DNA of 64,000 bases from Alentia gelatinosa (Eukaryota; Annelida; Polychaeta; Phyllodocida; Polynoidae). The stretch spans positions 31,591,300-31,655,299 of the forward strand of contig OX465581.1 of assembly GCA_950022655.1 (NCBI GenBank). Reading direction: 5' to 3'. A program made the position numbers and the translations under genes. Shown here one piece after another: positions 37,307-46,504 of this stretch (the first letter of the stretch is position 1; every line of letters begins with the position of its first letter). Below the pieces are notes generated by a model, which was not told the origin of the DNA, searched no databases, and worked only from the letters and a program-made list of their open reading frames with translations.

Positions 37307-40300
37307 TATTTGACATAAGGCGGTTTTTTGTTATGCTTTTATTAAGTAAAATGCATCATCCTTTGTCAACAAGGTACATAAAGGGCACCAATACCTTGTT
37401 TTACATAATGGTATGTCATCATACAATGGTATGTCACAATACAGGTAATAACCCTCTTTCTTTTGTTGAAGGTTATTACTTACACAGGTATTAAGGATAC
37501 TACATGAGATCATTTATCCTTATATCATAGCTGCTTTAGTGGTAATCATCATTATCACATATTGATGATTGAGTATTCTTGAATAATGTCACTTTTTTAA
37601 TATCAAAAATTGACATATATGGCATATAAATGGTAAAGAAACGATTCTTACCAATACAAAAGTATAAAAAATATCTAAGTGTTTTGTTTCTCTCTATATT
37701 GAGACAATTCACTTGTATCTGTCATGTTCATTGAGAAATAATATTCTCATGGTTAAGTAGTATTGGCCTAGCTAAGGGCTTAGCCTATCACAATCATTGT
37801 ATCACCATTACCTCCTTATTGTCCATTTGGGACATATAAGGCTTAATCACAATATCACCATTATCTCCTTTTATACCATTTGGGTATATTAAAGGGACGA
37901 CTCATAGGTATTCATGATTGACCTAGTGGAATCTCTTAGAACTATGCTATTATTAGATAAAATCACTGCATATTTTCTAAAATCGCATTTCCTACTGTTG
38001 TGTTTTTCTTTGGTTCTATAGGCTTTTTATAGTGCCTTGCCATTGTCTTTTCGTTTTTCCAAGAACCGTAAGTTAATAGCACGTTAGTGTCTATTCCCAG
38101 ACTCGCTGCTGCTGATGTTCCTGCTCCTCTTGTAGAGTGTGCAGAATATTTAGTTGTATTAATACCTGCTGATTTTAATACTTTTAGGACATATCTGGAA
38201 ATCGTATCCCGATGTACTGGTTTGTGTGGTTTTCTATAGGAAATGATTAATGTCTGATCTTTCCTAATATCTTCTGTTCTTTTTATGTAAGCTTTCAGTG
38301 TTCTTACCACGCATAGTCTTTTATTTTCTTCGAATGGATCTAACGTTATCGTTTGGAGAGGTTGGCCTGTCCTCGCGGTTTTCATTAATTTCGTTAATGT
38401 AAATCGCGCCTGATTTTTGTCTGTGAAATTTAATTTGTCTAGGGACAGTGCTAATACCGCCTGTCCTCTCTGTCCCGAAATCAAGAGGAATAGGACCACT
38501 AATTTCTGGGTGAGTTGTTCCAAGGATAAATGTTTTGTCTTCCCCAAATTTGACAAAAATTTGAAAACGATTCCCACGTCCCAAAATTCAGAATATTTGG
38601 GCTGTGGGGGATTTCTGAGGTATGCAGTTCGCACTGCTCTGCATACCCAGAAATCCTTACCTATTGTATCTCCATTTTCTAATCTTGGAAGCAAGATTGA
38701 TAATGCACATCTAGCAGCGTTCACTGAGCCATAGGCATAGTGTTCGTCTGACAACGATTTTAAGAATTTACAAACTTGGAAATTTGTTGGTTTTAATTGA
38801 CTGATATTTTGGGAAATACAAAACGTACGCCACTTGACAATGTATGTGTTGTACGTTCTTTTAGTGGTTTCCTGCTAAGATTCCATAAGGAATTTGGCAG
38901 TATCCCTGTCACAACCCTCCTTTTGAATCAATTTCTGTTCTAAAGTAGCGAAATAAGTAGGCCTATTCCTTGTGGGAAATTTTCTACCTGTGATTTCGGG
39001 AGAGAGAGGTTCTTTTTCTTTCTCCCAATCGTCTTTCGGTAAATCGCCTGGTTGATTAACGGGGCGTACCAAACCGCTGACGGCCAGTTTGGGGTGACGA
39101 TGATGAATCTTTGTGGTCTGTCTCGTCTGGCCTTCCGAAGGACACGTAATACTAGGCTGGAAGGTGGAAAAGCATAAGCATTTAAGCCTTCCCAGGAAAA
39201 TGAAAATGCATCGACATATGTACATTGCGGGTCTGGCTTCCATGAAGCGTATATGTCACATTTTTTGTTCATAAATGAAGCAAAAAGATCGATTTCTGGT
39301 TGGCCAAATTGTTTAACGATTTTCTGGAAAATTGTATCAGACAGGACCCATTCTAGGTTATCTTTAAATACTCTAGATGCTTCATCGGCCAGGCAGTTCA
39401 ACTTTCCTGGTAGGTAGGAAATTGTTACCCAATTTCCCAACGATTCCGCCCATGTCCATATCTTTTCCGCGATTTTATCGCATTGGGGTGATCTTACTCC
39501 TCCCATTTTTGACACATAGCACAGTGCTGTTGTGTTATCTGTTTGGACATGAATTGATGTGTTTCCTTCTTTAAAGAAACTCGTTAAACCGAGGAAAATC
39601 GCCTCAAGTTCTAGAACGTTTATATGATTTTCTTCATTTACGTCCCATCGGCCTCCTATTGAGGTGCCGTTATGGTGTGCGCCCCACCCTTCTAGGCTGG
39701 CGTCGGTGGAAATCGAGAATTCGCAGTCGTCTGTGCGAATTTTTCTATCAGAATTCGTGATATGTGATAACCACCATTGGATATCTGATACGCCATTTTG
39801 TGATACTGTCATTATCGCATCAAAATTCCCTTTGTTTAATGCCAGTGCATTATTCTTATCGGTTTCTAACCTCTTTACGTGGGCGAGACCGTAGTCTACC
39901 CCCGGGGAGTATGCGATCATTAACCCAATTACTCCTGCTACCTGTCGGATTGTAGGCGATTTTGCGATTAATAAATCGTTGGCCATGTTTTGAAATTTGG
40001 ATCTTTTGTCTTCATTCAATGTTAAGTTCATTTCAGCGGAGTTGAAATTGAAACCAAGAAAGTACAATTGTTTTGATGGTACCACCACTGATTTTTGGGG
40101 GTGGATAACGAACCCCAGTGTATCAAGTGTTATCGCTAAGCGTTTTACCGCTTCAAGACATTTATCAAACGATTCTGCCATGACGAAAGAGTCGTCAATA
40201 TAACCAAAGCACTGTATCCCATCTTTTCTTAAATTTGCAAACACTGGTGTAAGGAGTTTCGTAAATATTCGAGGGGCGCATGCCAGTCCATTTGGTAAAA

Positions 40301-43300
40301 CCGTAAATTGATAAAGCTGGTTGTTCCAAAAGAATCTTAGATATTTTCTGTCAGATTTTGTGATCGAAATCGAATAATACGCATCTTTTAGATCGATTGA
40401 TGCCATAAAATGATCCTCTTGCATCATTTCTACGGCTGTATTTAAAGATGCCATTTTGAAATGTTGATATTGAATGAACTTATTAAGTTCTGTAAGATCA
40501 AGTATTATTCTGATGTTATCATTCGGTTTTGGACGAGTGAAAATGTTTGAGATCCATTGATCTTCTGAAAAAACAGCTTTTTCAATAACATTTTTGTTTA
40601 ACATTTTTTCAATCTCACAATCCACTTTTGCTTTTTCTTCACATGAAAAACGATAAGGTTTTGGGATCTTATGTTGTTTCGGATTAGATATAAATGGAAT
40701 TTTTATACCTTTAATTGAATAAAAAATCCAATTATCGTTTGTATGTGATTTCCACGTTTTTGAGTAAAAACGTGTTTGACCAGCTATGAATTCATTTGGC
40801 GTATTTCTTATTCCCCAGCTAGAAAGGGTGTCACAAACCTCTATTTCTTTTTCTGTTGACTTTGTTGTTGTTGGTTTTGTTGTTGGTGTTGGTTTTGTCT
40901 GTTCTGACGATAACCGTACCCATTTCCGTGCTGTTGTGGGCCATTGTAGTTCCACGCACGGTTGTTCTGGAAGTTCCCGCTGTTGTTCTGGTTCTGGAAC
41001 CTGGGGTTGAACTGTTGATTTCTGCGAAACCCCATGTTATTCTGTTTTCTCGGAGATTTGTGTTGTACTTTTTTCTGTGCTTCGGTTTTTTCCGGTTTGG
41101 AAAAAATGCGTTTCATCATTTTTCCGTCTTTATCCGCTTCTTTTACCGATGCGTGGACGGTTTCTCCAAACAGTGATTTTGTATCTATTTTGGAGTTAAT
41201 CACTGTGTCGGCAGTATCCTTTGCCAGCTTTCCCCGGAAAGCTTCCCTTCTGCGCCGGACAATGGCTGTGTTTGCGTAAAACAACAGCCTCACTGCATCA
41301 ACACTTGAGGCCGACGCCTGGTTCAGTTCTGGGTCGTCCTCCCCACGTGCGAACGCAAGTTCAATGAAAGGTGTGAGACAGGTTATTGCCGCCATCATAG
41401 CCTGTGTGGCGAATACCAACTGTTGGTCCCCCTTTTTGATACTTGTATCAACATCCTTGCTTGTTTTTAACGTCTCCTCCATTATGGGCACAGTCATGTT
41501 ATTAATGTTTTCCGGAGGTGAATGTTTTTCAATCAATTCTTTTCCGGCACGCATGTTCGATGTAGTATTCAAAAATGAGTCGAACATTTTGGCCAGGGTA
41601 GGATGTATGGGTGTTGAACCTGGCTTTTTGTTGTCTTCGGCTATGGCAGTAATGGCGGCCGAAGTTATCAGCCCTGGTTTTGCATCGGAAAACAAGGGTA
41701 TCTCTTTTTCTGCTACTTCGGGTTTTTCCGGAAGAATAACCTCAGAGGTTGCTGGTAATCCGATAGAACCTTTCTCCGAAGCGAGAAAAAGGTCTAAATC
41801 ATCACAGTGCGGGTTAATAGTATAATCCGGTTCAGTGTCCAATGGGAAATTCCACACCGTATGTGAGGACTCATCCCTTTGTCCGCCATCTTGGTTCACT
41901 TGCGTGTTTTGGTACGCAAACGACTGAATATCCGGAACTTTTTGTTTTCCGGGGTATGGACTTGCTGAGGTAATAGTTGCAGATGGCATCTTTCTTTTCC
42001 TCAATCGTCTTCTTCTCAGGTATTCCAACTCTTCCTCATCTGGTGGTGAGTCTGAGTCCGAAATCTGTGGCATAGACTGAGTGTCTTTGTTTTGGTTGGC
42101 GGCCATCTTGGAATTATCCGTTTTAGGGTTATCCGTTTTGGCTTGTTGTGCACATGGGATTTGCGTATCTTCTATTGGCAGAATCCTCTCATAAATCTTG
42201 GATTGTTGATCCAGAGTTTTTGCAGTAGACATAGTGTTTGTTTCAGAACCGTAGTCCACACTAGTCAATAATCCACGTACCGATCTGGTGTAGTTTGGTG
42301 GAATGCACGCCTCCGTAACGGCCTAGGCCTGGAGGTTCAAGTTGGCTCTGTATTAAGTAAAGGAAAAAACTGAATTAATTCATATTCAATTCACTAAGCA
42401 AGGCCCCGCGAGGCAATAGTGATTGTACAGAAAATGCCAACTTGATTAAATAGTTTGAAAAGTAGTTAAAAATAAGAGAAAACTATATTTACCTGGCACC
42501 GCTTCTTAACACGTCCGTTCACTCCGGGTATGCGCGCGGGACTGGATTACTACGCGTTGCTATCTCCCAGGTCGACTAGGGCTACGAAGAAAGTAGTCCC
42601 TAGTGCGAGTAAGAATAGAGGGTTTATCATGTTTGATAGAGGGTTTACGATAAACAGTCATCACTGAGTGTTCAAATGACTCTGTCCCATGAGAGCCTTT
42701 TGGATGATGTAACCATCGTCGGGGCTCCATGTAATCGAAAATGTGCGTGTCACAATAGAATATGAACAGCTTGTCTTATTTCGCCCCTGTTATTTATTTC
42801 GCCACTGAATCAACATTGTAAAAAAAACACACACAAAGAAATATTATGTAAATCACAAAAACTAGGCAACAGGTGTTTGGTAATATTCATTGATGTCACA
42901 AACGAACTGGCCAAACAGCAGCCAGGAATCATAATAAATGACAGAATAGTAATATGATAATTCTCGCTATCACAATAACTTAAAGGTATATTGTCTTTTT
43001 ATAAATATTAATGATTCCGCTTCGTCTGGTGAAACAATGAAGCAACCACAACGTATGTCGTGACTCCTCTAGTCGCTTTATCAATTTCACAACAGTCAGT
43101 GCACTCATGGACCATCAAATGATAATAAAAACGAGACAAGTATTTGTATTACGTGGAACCCCCACAAATCATATGTTTATATCACAGCTTTTGAAAGGAA
43201 CCAAATACCATCAGAGATATAGACAAAATATTACTCACTCTTTAATATTAAAGGCCCGACCAAGGAGATTTCTTAAGATCTCAAATGATGTAAGTTCTGG

Positions 43301-46300
43301 ATCGACACAAAGCTTCTTGTATTCTGGCTGGAGAAGGCCGTCGCATTTCTGAAGATATCAATGCCAATATTATCATTGTCACATAAAAACACACCTGACA
43401 GCTTAATCCTTACAAATGAAATTTGTAATTTATCATAAAGTGTCAACAAACGTGTACATATACATAGATAACGGTTAGTTCTATAGCATAAATTCATGAG
43501 CCATTGATTAATTACGGTAGAAAAGAGAGGGTTCTGTAGCATTCATGCAATCCTAGGCTAGGTACATAGGTACGCCCAGACTCAGACTGGGCATACCAAA
43601 TATCAAACATGTTTGATATTTAAAAACTTTTGCGATCCGGGGTAAATGCGGTATCTCCAGTCGGGTTCCTCCAGTCTGAGACGAATACTGGAGAACTCGG
43701 CCCGTAACGAAGTCGACCCATAAGAAACTCGACCCGTAACGAACTCGACCCATAACGAACTCGACCCGTTTTAAATCTTCTCAATTGAACTTGAAGTGTC
43801 TCAACTGTGGATGAATACCATATTTAGTAGTAAATATGCTATCTTGGCTTAAAATTTGGTCTTCTCTTGGGAAGAAAACAAACAGAAAACCCTTCCTAAC
43901 CCTAACCCAACGCCAACCCTATCCCTAACCATAACCCTATCCCTATCCTATACTTAACCCTATCCCTAAGGCCACTCAAAAAAAAGAATTGTTTCTCATC
44001 ACCAAGCCATGAAAAATATGACGAGGGAGCTTTTTTTTTTTTTTTTTTTTTGCTGGATCAGAGATGACTTTTGAAGTGTCATAATTGTCTCAGTATTAGA
44101 TGTATATTATAACCCTGTGTAAGCGGCCACCCCATGTAAGTGCACACCCCGAGTTAATAGACAGTTATTTCGGTACAAACAGCCATTTAACCCTGTGTAA
44201 GCGGTCACTTCAGAGGGTTATCAAATATGCCTCGGTGACGTGGGGACAACACTACAGATTATCTTGATTCTTAGTTTATCGTGTGTATTGCCTGGTGTCT
44301 AATTGTCTAGACACCAGTCTCCCAGCCTGCGTGGGCTACTTACTGTAGGTATCAGGTAGGCATCTGTGGGGTGTCTGTGTGGTTATAACAGTTTTTATTA
44401 TCCATCGTATACAAAGCCCCCATTGAAAATGCATAGGGACTCAGTAAAACATGACCCATTGTATACAACCTGTCAGATACCAAAACCATGTGGTATACGG
44501 ATTCAAACCTGTGGTATACGGCCCCAAAACCATGGTATACGGGAAAAATAGTCCCTTTTGCTATAGAGCAGAGAAATAGTCCCTATTGTTATACCATTTA
44601 TTATGGCAATAACTGAGTTTAATTTATTCGAAAATATGGATAATAAATACAACAAACGATGATTTTGTGGACAGGCGGCTCTGTAAACCACTCAAGGTTG
44701 ACGTCGTAATATACTTGCTAGCGCTCGTGTATTACTACTCGTCAACCACTCGTGGTTTACGGCCGCCTGTCCACAAAACCATCGATTATTGTCTATATCT
44801 CACCCCTGGTATTTTTTCTCCATAGTCTAACCGGTTCATGGACGCCTTGAGCCCAGGACGATTCGAGCCCTGGACGCCTTGAGCCTTTCTGTGGACGCCT
44901 TGAGCCTACCCAGTGGACGCCTTGAGCCTACCCCATTTTAGTTTCCTTGAGCATCTACATACAAAAAACTTTGAAAAGTGTATGTATACTGGTTTATAGT
45001 CATATATACCCAACCCTAACCCTTACCTAACCCTTTTCTAACCCTAACCCGCCAATCAGAACTAAAATGGAGTAGGCTCAAGGCGTCCACGGGGTAGGCT
45101 CAAGGCGTCCACGTTTTCGCGCTGACAGGAGGCTCAAATGGTAAAAGGCTCAAGGCGTCCAATTCCCGTCTAAACCATTGGGAAGTTGTATCCATTGCCC
45201 AATTAGATATTTCGGAAAAATACCCAATGGGAGATTATGTCACAAATCTTTCTTTTTAAAAAAAAAAGTTTTAACATGTTTGATCAAGTCGGAGTGTGTC
45301 GGGAGGCTTCCGTCACAGCTCCTGGTTTCGGCGCGTGTCGGGGTGTCATAGACTCTTGTCATAGAACCGTGCTCAACCCAAAAAATTGTCGGCAACAAGC
45401 AAAATTTGTGTCACAGAGGGCATGTCGGAGTGTGTCGGAGTGTCTGGAGGCGTGTCAGCTCTGGTGGACGTGGCCCTTAAGCAGACACCCTACATAAGCA
45501 GACACTTTGGCCCTGAATGGAGGGTGTCCACTTTATGTAGGGGCTAGCTAGATATACATAATTGGTTACACTTGATGTATCACTTTCCAGCCACATGACC
45601 ACATTCCTGACATCAGGAGCTTTAATTTGATAAGAAATGCACATACCTGTCATGATTTATATCAAGGTTCGTCTTATTTATACAAAAAAAAAAAAAAAAA
45701 ATTCTAAAAACATTTTTGCTGACGCACGGTGTGATGAGAAACAAGTTTTTTTTGAATGGCCTAACTAGTCAGACCTTTCATTCACTATAAAAATTTCTTA
45801 ATCATAAGTATCTGAAACGGGTCGAGTTCTCCAACCGAATTCTCCAAAACGGGTCGAGTTCTCCAGACAACTACGGGTCGAGTTCGTTTCGGGTCGAGTT
45901 CTCCAGTACCGGTAACCTCTGAGTCTGAGACTGGGCGTACCGGGTACGCCCAGTCTCAGACTATGGGACAGCAAAGTTTAGAATTTAATTAGAACTCTGC
46001 AAATATCAGAAATTGTTGAATACATTGCATTTCATCAAATTGAACCGTAAAGTTTGATTTACATTGACAGTCTACCGACTTCTTAGATTTATATACTGTG
46101 AGGAAGTTGATCTTGCAATTCACATTTGCGGGTTCAAACTCTATCGATATTTGCCCTGAACTGTTTCTCATTGATTTACAATCACAACTGAAATAATGAA
46201 ACCGATAGCACAACTAATGATCTATGCAATCCCTTGTAATACGGTAATACTCATACAAACAACAATGTTTGATGGTTTCAATATATACACACAAACATAT

Positions 46301-46504
46301 ATACCGCTAATATTTCTGTAGCAATTATCTAGCAGGAATGCGCTCAATCATCGATGAAAGATGCTGCTGCTGCTCGTACTCGTAGACAGCTTTTCGCTCC
46401 ACCCGTGTCAGTCAATGTTTACAAACAAGCAGAAGATGGTCTGTACTTACTTTTACTTTGATCCGGATGACTTCACGCTTCTCCAGCCCGAATAAGGCCG
46501 CCAT
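30363..46504 (-). CDS. TBC1D25: TBC1D25 (OATL1), Rab GTPase-activating protein of autophagy (5 exons)
   Basis: Minus-strand exons 46504-46451, 43348-43239, 35335-35187, 33006-32863 and 32308-30363 join in phase to 800 residues (688 in human). Residues 8-100 form the N-terminal PB1-like region (VIRIKVKKCDGLL... SYLAKDENSQDAYLALLSDW). DDWDIV (W109, V112) matches the LC3-interacting motif of the family. The TBC domain starts near residue 198 (GGVEPALRSVVWRHLLNVYP) and holds the arginine-finger motif VKKDVLR (R269) and YCQ (305-307). The last exon, one block of 1.9 kb, also has a long Ser/Thr/Pro-rich insert and then the conserved ending (FGYGNPFLLFLCL, MDYNDLAMHFDKLVRRH). In mammals it acts on RAB33B at autophagosomes. 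Intron 2 (7.9 kb) contains the DIRS element. Divergent from CRLS1. Confidence 0.95.
36846..36973 (-). repeat. DIRS 3' (right in sense) terminal inverted repeat
   Basis: 128 bp. The outer 103 bp match the internal complementary region exactly in reverse; the inner 29 bp match the other terminal repeat. It contains AAAGGTAAGTAAT in the sense direction, a perfect match to a splice donor. Confidence 0.9.
37091..37245 (-). repeat. DIRS internal complementary region
   Basis: 155 bp made of two segments that overlap by TATTC: the reverse complement of the 3' terminus (37091-37193) and of the 5' terminus (37189-37245). In the DIRS model it acts as the template that aligns both ends for circularisation. 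T-runs lie on each side (about 37037-37060 and 37269-37303). Confidence 0.9.
37963..39243 (-). pseudogene. DIRS tyrosine recombinase frame, interrupted by one TAG
   Basis: In one frame, 39243-38875 encodes the N-terminal part (ending RDTAKFLMES) and 38874-37963 the core-binding and catalytic part (QETTKRTYNTYIVKWRTFC...). The catalytic residues are all present: Arg in SGQRGQAV, His-x2-Arg in HSTRGAGTS, Trp in GSWKNEKT and Tyr in ARHYKKP. A TAG at 38877-38875 separates the two. Related recombinases often have Trp at this place (SWR-x-TT/GT-x-R-Y), so a TGG to TAG change is likely. The downstream part has no early ATG. Readthrough is possible (stop followed by CAG) but not shown. Confidence 0.8.
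38940..40955 (-). CDS. DIRS ORF2, reverse transcriptase-RNase H
   Basis: A 671-codon open frame. The RT core has LDLTELNKFIQ, ASIDLKDAYYSISI (catalytic Asp), LPNGLACAPRIFTKLL and the active-site box YIDD (FGYIDDSF). The RNase H domain follows with STDASLEGWGAH, the Glu of NVLELEAI, the Asp of QTDNTTALCYV and LADEASR. The C-terminal tail (PEIDLFASFMNKKCDIYASW) is typical of DIRS polyproteins. The frame lacks an ATG at its start (the first codon of the open frame overlapping ORF1 is GTG), so expression through ORF1 by frameshifting or re-initiation is likely. It overlaps the recombinase frame by about 300 bp. Confidence 0.9.
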   Translation of the reverse strand: MELQWPTTARKWVRLSSEQTKPTPTTKPTTTKSTEKEIEVCDTLSSWGIRNTPNEFIAGQTRFYSKTWKSHTNDNWIFYSIKGIKIPFISNPKQHKIPKPYRFSCEEKAKVDCEIEKMLNKNVIEKAVFSEDQWISNIFTRPKPNDNIRIILDLTELNKFIQYQHFKMASLNTAVEMMQEDHFMASIDLKDAYYSISITKSDRKYLRFFWNNQLYQFTVLPNGLACAPRIFTKLLTPVFANLRKDGIQCFGYIDDSFVMAESFDKCLEAVKRLAITLDTLGFVIHPQKSVVVPSKQLYFLGFNFNSAEMNLTLNEDKRSKFQNMANDLLIAKSPTIRQVAGVIGLMIAYSPGVDYGLAHVKRLETDKNNALALNKGNFDAIMTVSQNGVSDIQWWLSHITNSDRKIRTDDCEFSISTDASLEGWGAHHNGTSIGGRWDVNEENHINVLELEAIFLGLTSFFKEGNTSIHVQTDNTTALCYVSKMGGVRSPQCDKIAEKIWTWAESLGNWVTISYLPGKLNCLADEASRVFKDNLEWVLSDTIFQKIVKQFGQPEIDLFASFMNKKCDIYASWKPDPQCTYVDAFSFSWEGLNAYAFPPSSLVLRVLRKARRDRPQRFIIVTPNWPSAVWYAPLINQAIYRKTIGRKKKNLSLPKSQVENFPQGIGLLISLL
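40841..42232 (-). CDS. DIRS ORF1, gag-like protein
   Basis: The frame is open from 42268, but its first ATG is at 42232 (MSTAKTLDQQSK...), giving about 463 residues. The N-terminal half is acidic and charged; the middle is helical and similar in character to DIRS gag-like proteins (FARGEDDPELNQASASSVDA). The C-terminus is rich in Asn, Gln, Arg and Gly (RRNQQFNPRFQNQNNSGNF...), suited to RNA binding in place of zinc knuckles. It overlaps ORF2 by 115 bp in another frame. No conserved enzyme motif is visible. Confidence 0.75.
   Translation of the reverse strand: MSTAKTLDQQSKIYERILPIEDTQIPCAQQAKTDNPKTDNSKMAANQNKDTQSMPQISDSDSPPDEEELEYLRRRRLRKRKMPSATITSASPYPGKQKVPDIQSFAYQNTQVNQDGGQRDESSHTVWNFPLDTEPDYTINPHCDDLDLFLASEKGSIGLPATSEVILPEKPEVAEKEIPLFSDAKPGLITSAAITAIAEDNKKPGSTPIHPTLAKMFDSFLNTTSNMRAGKELIEKHSPPENINNMTVPIMEETLKTSKDVDTSIKKGDQQLVFATQAMMAAITCLTPFIELAFARGEDDPELNQASASSVDAVRLLFYANTAIVRRRREAFRGKLAKDTADTVINSKIDTKSLFGETVHASVKEADKDGKMMKRIFSKPEKTEAQKKVQHKSPRKQNNMGFRRNQQFNPRFQNQNNSGNFQNNRAWNYNGPQQHGNGYGYRQNRQNQHQQQNQQQQSQQKKK
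42348..42492 (-). other. Possible leader intron of the DIRS element
   Basis: Between the 5' terminal repeat and ORF1, on the sense strand, CCAG|GTAAAT (donor at 42492) and a pyrimidine-rich acceptor CTTTACTTAATACAG|AGCC (42348) would remove 145 bp. This would place the terminal repeat and the gag start on one spliced leader. Only consensus matching supports it. Confidence 0.3.
42540..42617 (-). repeat. DIRS 5' (left in sense) terminal inverted repeat
   Basis: 78 bp. Outer 57 bp are the exact reverse complement of 37189-37245; inner 29 bp are shared with the other terminal repeat (36945-36973). It ends at GAATA, next to intron DNA GAGGGTTTATC. Confidence 0.9.
44656..44784. repeat. Hairpin element, TTTTGTGGACAGGCGGC arms
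   Basis: CGATGATTTTGTGGACAGGC near the left end pairs with GCCTGTCCACAAAACCATCG at the right; inner arms (GTAAACCACTC and GTGGTTTAC) pair as well. Nested in the large foldback element. Confidence 0.75.
44795..45245 (+). repeat. CTCACCCCTGGTATTTTT repeat, split by a nested insertion
   Basis: The left piece (CTCACCCCTGGTATTTTTTC, CCATAGTCTAA) and the right piece (ACCATTGGGAAGTTGTATCC, CAATGGGAGATTATGTCACA) are continuous in the related copy at 53535-53640 (CACCCCTGGTATTTTTCTCC ... ATAGGGGATTATGTTACAAA). Here they are separated by 337 bp. Confidence 0.65.
44831..45167. mobile_element. GGACGCCTTGAGCC foldback element, nested
   Basis: Both ends are arrays of GTGGACGCCTTGAGCCTACC, about four units on the left and three inverted on the right, around a telomere-like core (CCCTAACCCTTACCTAACCC). 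GTCTAA occurs directly on both sides (44825-44830 and 45168-45173), a candidate 6-bp target duplication. Other copies or fragments: 19860-20010, 36655-36760, 47915-48055. Confidence 0.7.

Larger units (their letters stand above)
36846..42617 (-). mobile_element. DIRS-type tyrosine-recombinase retrotransposon, nearly complete
   Basis: A 5.77-kb element in TBC1D25 intron 2, in the same orientation as the gene. In sense order it has a 5' terminal repeat (42617-42540), gag-like ORF1, overlapping RT-RNase H ORF2, a tyrosine recombinase frame, an internal complementary region (37245-37091) and a 3' terminal repeat (36973-36846). The internal region is the inverse of both outer ends joined through TATTC: 37091-37193 is the exact reverse complement of 36846-36948 (103 bp) and 37189-37245 that of 42561-42617 (57 bp). 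Inner parts of the two terminal repeats share 29 bp (36945-36973 and 42540-42568). This is the DIRS replication architecture. Flanks show no target duplication: GAATA occurs once at each border, consistent with recombinase-mediated insertion at a 5-bp core. The exact repeat identity implies a young copy. Confidence 0.95.
35336..43238 (-). other. TBC1D25 intron 2 outside the DIRS element
   Basis: Besides the DIRS insertion (36846-42617), it holds a short hairpin at about 36545-36618 (GAGGCTCTGAC and CAGAGCCTCTCGGA) and, at 36655-36760, a copy of the GGCGGGTTAGGGTTAGG repeat found also at 19920 and 45050. No exon of another gene is seen. Confidence 0.6.
43570..45962. mobile_element. Foldback-like element with compound ends, CGGGTCGAGTTC minisatellite
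   Basis: The left end (43570-44060) has a palindromic tip with GTACGCCCAG, an array of AACGAACTCGACCC units (about 43686-43770), telomere-like CCTAACCCTAACCC (about 43900-43975) and TTGTTTCTCATCACC. The right end (about 45690-45962) has the same blocks in reverse order and orientation, ending in a perfect 41-bp palindrome (45922-45962, AGTCTGAGACTGGGCGTACC arms). The interior is filled with other repeats. A fragment of the left block recurs at 6610-6680. No transposase is seen. Confidence 0.65.

Noticed and set aside
41364..41825. 153-codon plus-strand frame
   Set aside because: Antisense to the DIRS gag-like ORF.
43895..43975. CCCTAACCC-like tract, telomere or former chromosome end
   Set aside because: Irregular units, mirrored orientation within foldback elements, and genes on both sides; it is part of a transposon family (also near 19920, 36690, 45010).
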